Source of the DNA: Wenzhouxiangellaceae bacterium
GTDB taxonomy: Bacteria; Pseudomonadota; Gammaproteobacteria; Xanthomonadales; Wenzhouxiangellaceae
DNA: 8,739 nucleotides
Direction of reading: 5' to 3'
Assembly (NCBI GenBank): GCA_023258355.1
Contig: JALQZL010000062.1
Coordinates: 1 to 8,739, forward strand
This document shows, one piece after another, positions 7,151 to 8,739 of this stretch (the stretch's first letter is position 1; the number at the start of each line of letters is the position of its first letter). The notes under the pieces were generated by a model. It was not told the DNA's origin and did not search any database. It saw only the letters and a program-made list of their open reading frames with translations. Made by a program: the position numbers and the translations under genes.

Positions 7151-8739
7151 AGTGACTCATTCAGGCCAGAGTCCCTCCATCCCGATGTGATCGGGTAGCG
7201 TCGGTCTCGGCCAAAAGCTTTGCGGGTAATACGCGGTCCCGGTGCGCCCTGGCGGCGTTTGTACTCGGCTGCTAAAACCATGCCAGCCACCTTTCTGACG
7301 GTTGATTCATCAAAGCCCGCTGCCACAATCTCTGCAATGGGTTGGTCCAATTCCACATAGCGAATGATGATTTCGTCCAAGACTGGATAGGGGGGAAGTT
7401 TATCTTGATCTAATTGTCCAGGAGATAGTTCGGCAGAGGGAGGTCGATCAATCACCCCCTGAGGAATCGCTTGTGAAATGGTGTTTCGGTAGTTGGCTAG
7501 GCCATAAACCACTTGCTTCAAGCAGTCTTTGATAGGACTGAAACCACCACACATGTCGCCATAAATTGTCGAGTAACCCGTCGCCAATTCGCTCTTATTA
7601 CTTGTAGCCAATGGCAAGTGCCCGAATTTATTAGATAACGCCATAATAATGTTGCCTCTGGCCCTAGCCTGCAGATTCTCCTCAGCAAAATTTTCTCTCA
7701 TGCCTTGGAACGCTTCAGCTAGCTGAGACAGCATTGCCTGATATATGGGCTCGATGGAGATATTGTCATGCCGTAGCCCTAACCTATCAATCTGTTCTGT
7801 CGCGAGGATCAAGCTAAGCTCGGCGGTGTGACGAGAGGGCATCATGACCGCAAGAACATTCTCAGGCCCCAAGGCATCACTGGCCAAAGCGGCGGTTAGG
7901 GCCGAATCAATACCACCAGACAGCCCTAACACCACCGATGAGAATTTATTTTTGCGAGCATAATCGCGTAGGCCGCATGTCAACACCTCATAAAGAACAG
8001 CCCACTTCTCGGTCTGGCCGACTGGCCAGTGGACATAATCTAGATGCCCATGGTTCTGGTCAAAGTCAACCACCAACAGAGCTTGCTCACACAATAATGC
8101 CGGCTGGGATAACCTGCCAGCGCCATCAATCGCAAGGGAGTGGCCATCAAATACCAGTTCATCTTGGCCACCGACACAGTTCAAATAAATAACGGGCAGG
8201 CCGGTCTCATCATGCCGAGCCTTTAGCATGTCGCAACGATCTTGGTGTTTATCCTCGTAAAATGGTGAAGCATTGGAGGAAATCAGCAGTTGCGCACCAG
8301 CCGCTTTGGCTGCGCGAGCGGCTTCTGGCGTCCATGTGTCCTCACAGATTAGCACCCCGACTTTGACGCCAGCCAGCTCCAAAACCAGTGGTTGATGACC
8401 AGGCACAAAGTATCGACGCTCGTCAAAAACGGCATAGTTAGGGAGATCCCACTTGTCGTAAACGCCAATGACTTTTCCCTCGCGAAGCCAAGATACTGAG
8501 TTGAACCGTTTGGACCCCTCCGCTCTAGGGTGGCCCACAATCACATCAATACCGTGGACTTGCTGAGCGATGTCTTGGAGCGTTTCTTCACTGCGACGCA
8601 TGAAGCCTGGGCGCAACACCAAATCTTCAGGTGGGTAACCCGTGAGTGAAAGCTCAGGAAAGACCAAGAGATCAGCACCGTGCTCATCACGGGCCTGTTT
8701 AATAAGCGTCAGTATTCGATCGTGGTTGGCCGTGATATG
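7147..8739 (-). CDS. nadE: Glutamine-dependent NAD+ synthetase, 5' end cut by window edge
   Basis: Last step of NAD+ synthesis: deamido-NAD+ is amidated with ATP, using ammonia released from glutamine by a fused glutaminase domain. The 530 visible residues lack only about 15-20 N-terminal residues, compared with the usual length of about 540. The N-terminal CN-hydrolase (nitrilase-type) domain shows the triad: Glu in VFPELSLTG (codon near 8655), Lys in VYDKWDLPNY and Cys in LICEDTW. A NAD-synthase domain follows, with the PP-loop LGLSGGIDS for ATP, then NKSELATGY and the C-terminal TVRKV and EYKRRQ motifs. Residues after the lysine (Trp-Asp) differ from the more usual polar pair. The true start lies beyond the right edge: the frame is open to 8739, and the TTG at 8667 lies inside a conserved strand and is not a start. 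The stop overlaps the aceK ATG. Confidence 0.95.
   Translation of the reverse strand, partial: HITANHDRILTLIKQARDEHGADLLVFPELSLTGYPPEDLVLRPGFMRRSEETLQDIAQQVHGIDVIVGHPRAEGSKRFNSVSWLREGKVIGVYDKWDLPNYAVFDERRYFVPGHQPLVLELAGVKVGVLICEDTWTPEAARAAKAAGAQLLISSNASPFYEDKHQDRCDMLKARHDETGLPVIYLNCVGGQDELVFDGHSLAIDGAGRLSQPALLCEQALLVVDFDQNHGHLDYVHWPVGQTEKWAVLYEVLTCGLRDYARKNKFSSVVLGLSGGIDSALTAALASDALGPENVLAVMMPSRHTAELSLILATEQIDRLGLRHDNISIEPIYQAMLSQLAEAFQGMRENFAEENLQARARGNIIMALSNKFGHLPLATSNKSELATGYSTIYGDMCGGFSPIKDCLKQVVYGLANYRNTISQAIPQGVIDRPPSAELSPGQLDQDKLPPYPVLDEIIIRYVELDQPIAEIVAAGFDESTVRKVAGMVLAAEYKRRQGAPGPRITRKAFGRDRRYPITSGWRDSGLNESL

Noticed and set aside
8665..8667. TTG as a start codon for nadE
   Set aside because: It lies within the conserved ADLLVFPELSLTG strand, and the frame continues upstream to the window edge with typical NadE sequence, so the gene is truncated by the window and starts outside it.
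1..8739. Mobile element, CRISPR, tRNA/rRNA, toxin-antitoxin or phage-defence genes
   Set aside because: I looked on both strands and found no transposase, direct-repeat array, cloverleaf or small paired toxin-antitoxin genes; nearly all bases are accounted for by seven metabolic or transport genes.

Overview
This is a gene-dense stretch of bacterial chromosome carrying seven protein-coding genes. The two outermost genes run off the window edges. Almost no sequence is left uncoded: the largest gap is about 48 bp. The gene set fits a proteobacterium, most likely a gammaproteobacterium: an IDH kinase/phosphatase (AceK), a proteobacterial-type acetylornithine deacetylase (ArgE), a PHA-granule-family small protein and a xanthomonad-like secreted DPP IV peptidase. 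The genus cannot be told from the sequence. Base composition looks balanced (near 50% GC by eye, not computed), and no gene stands out as foreign. I see no mobile element, CRISPR array, tRNA, rRNA or phage gene.

Left block (1-2854, minus strand). Three tightly packed genes read leftward: a DUF3311 two-helix membrane protein, a sodium:solute symporter (SSS family) and argE. The DUF3311 stop and the symporter ATG are 1 nt apart. The symporter stop overlaps a GTG start of argE (GTGA). This looks like a single operon with coupled translation. DUF3311 proteins are recurrent partners of SSS permeases, and ArgE makes ornithine for arginine synthesis.

Middle block (2903-5441, plus strand). From a 48-bp divergent intergenic region, a 90-residue polyhydroxyalkanoic-acid-system family protein is followed after 10 nt by an exported S9-family dipeptidyl peptidase IV-like enzyme with a complete catalytic triad.

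Right block (5438-8739, minus strand). Glutamine-dependent NAD+ synthetase (nadE, 5' end beyond the window) is followed by aceK with an ATGA overlap. AceK controls isocitrate dehydrogenase and so the split between the TCA cycle and the glyoxylate bypass. The aceK and peptidase genes meet tail to tail, with their stop codons sharing a single CTAG.

The window is mainly ordinary housekeeping and accessory metabolism. I found no convincing undescribed system. The points worth a second look are the arrangement (nadE-aceK coupling, the interlocked convergent stops, possible leaderless divergent starts) and the unexplained pairing of a PHA-family protein with a secreted peptidase.
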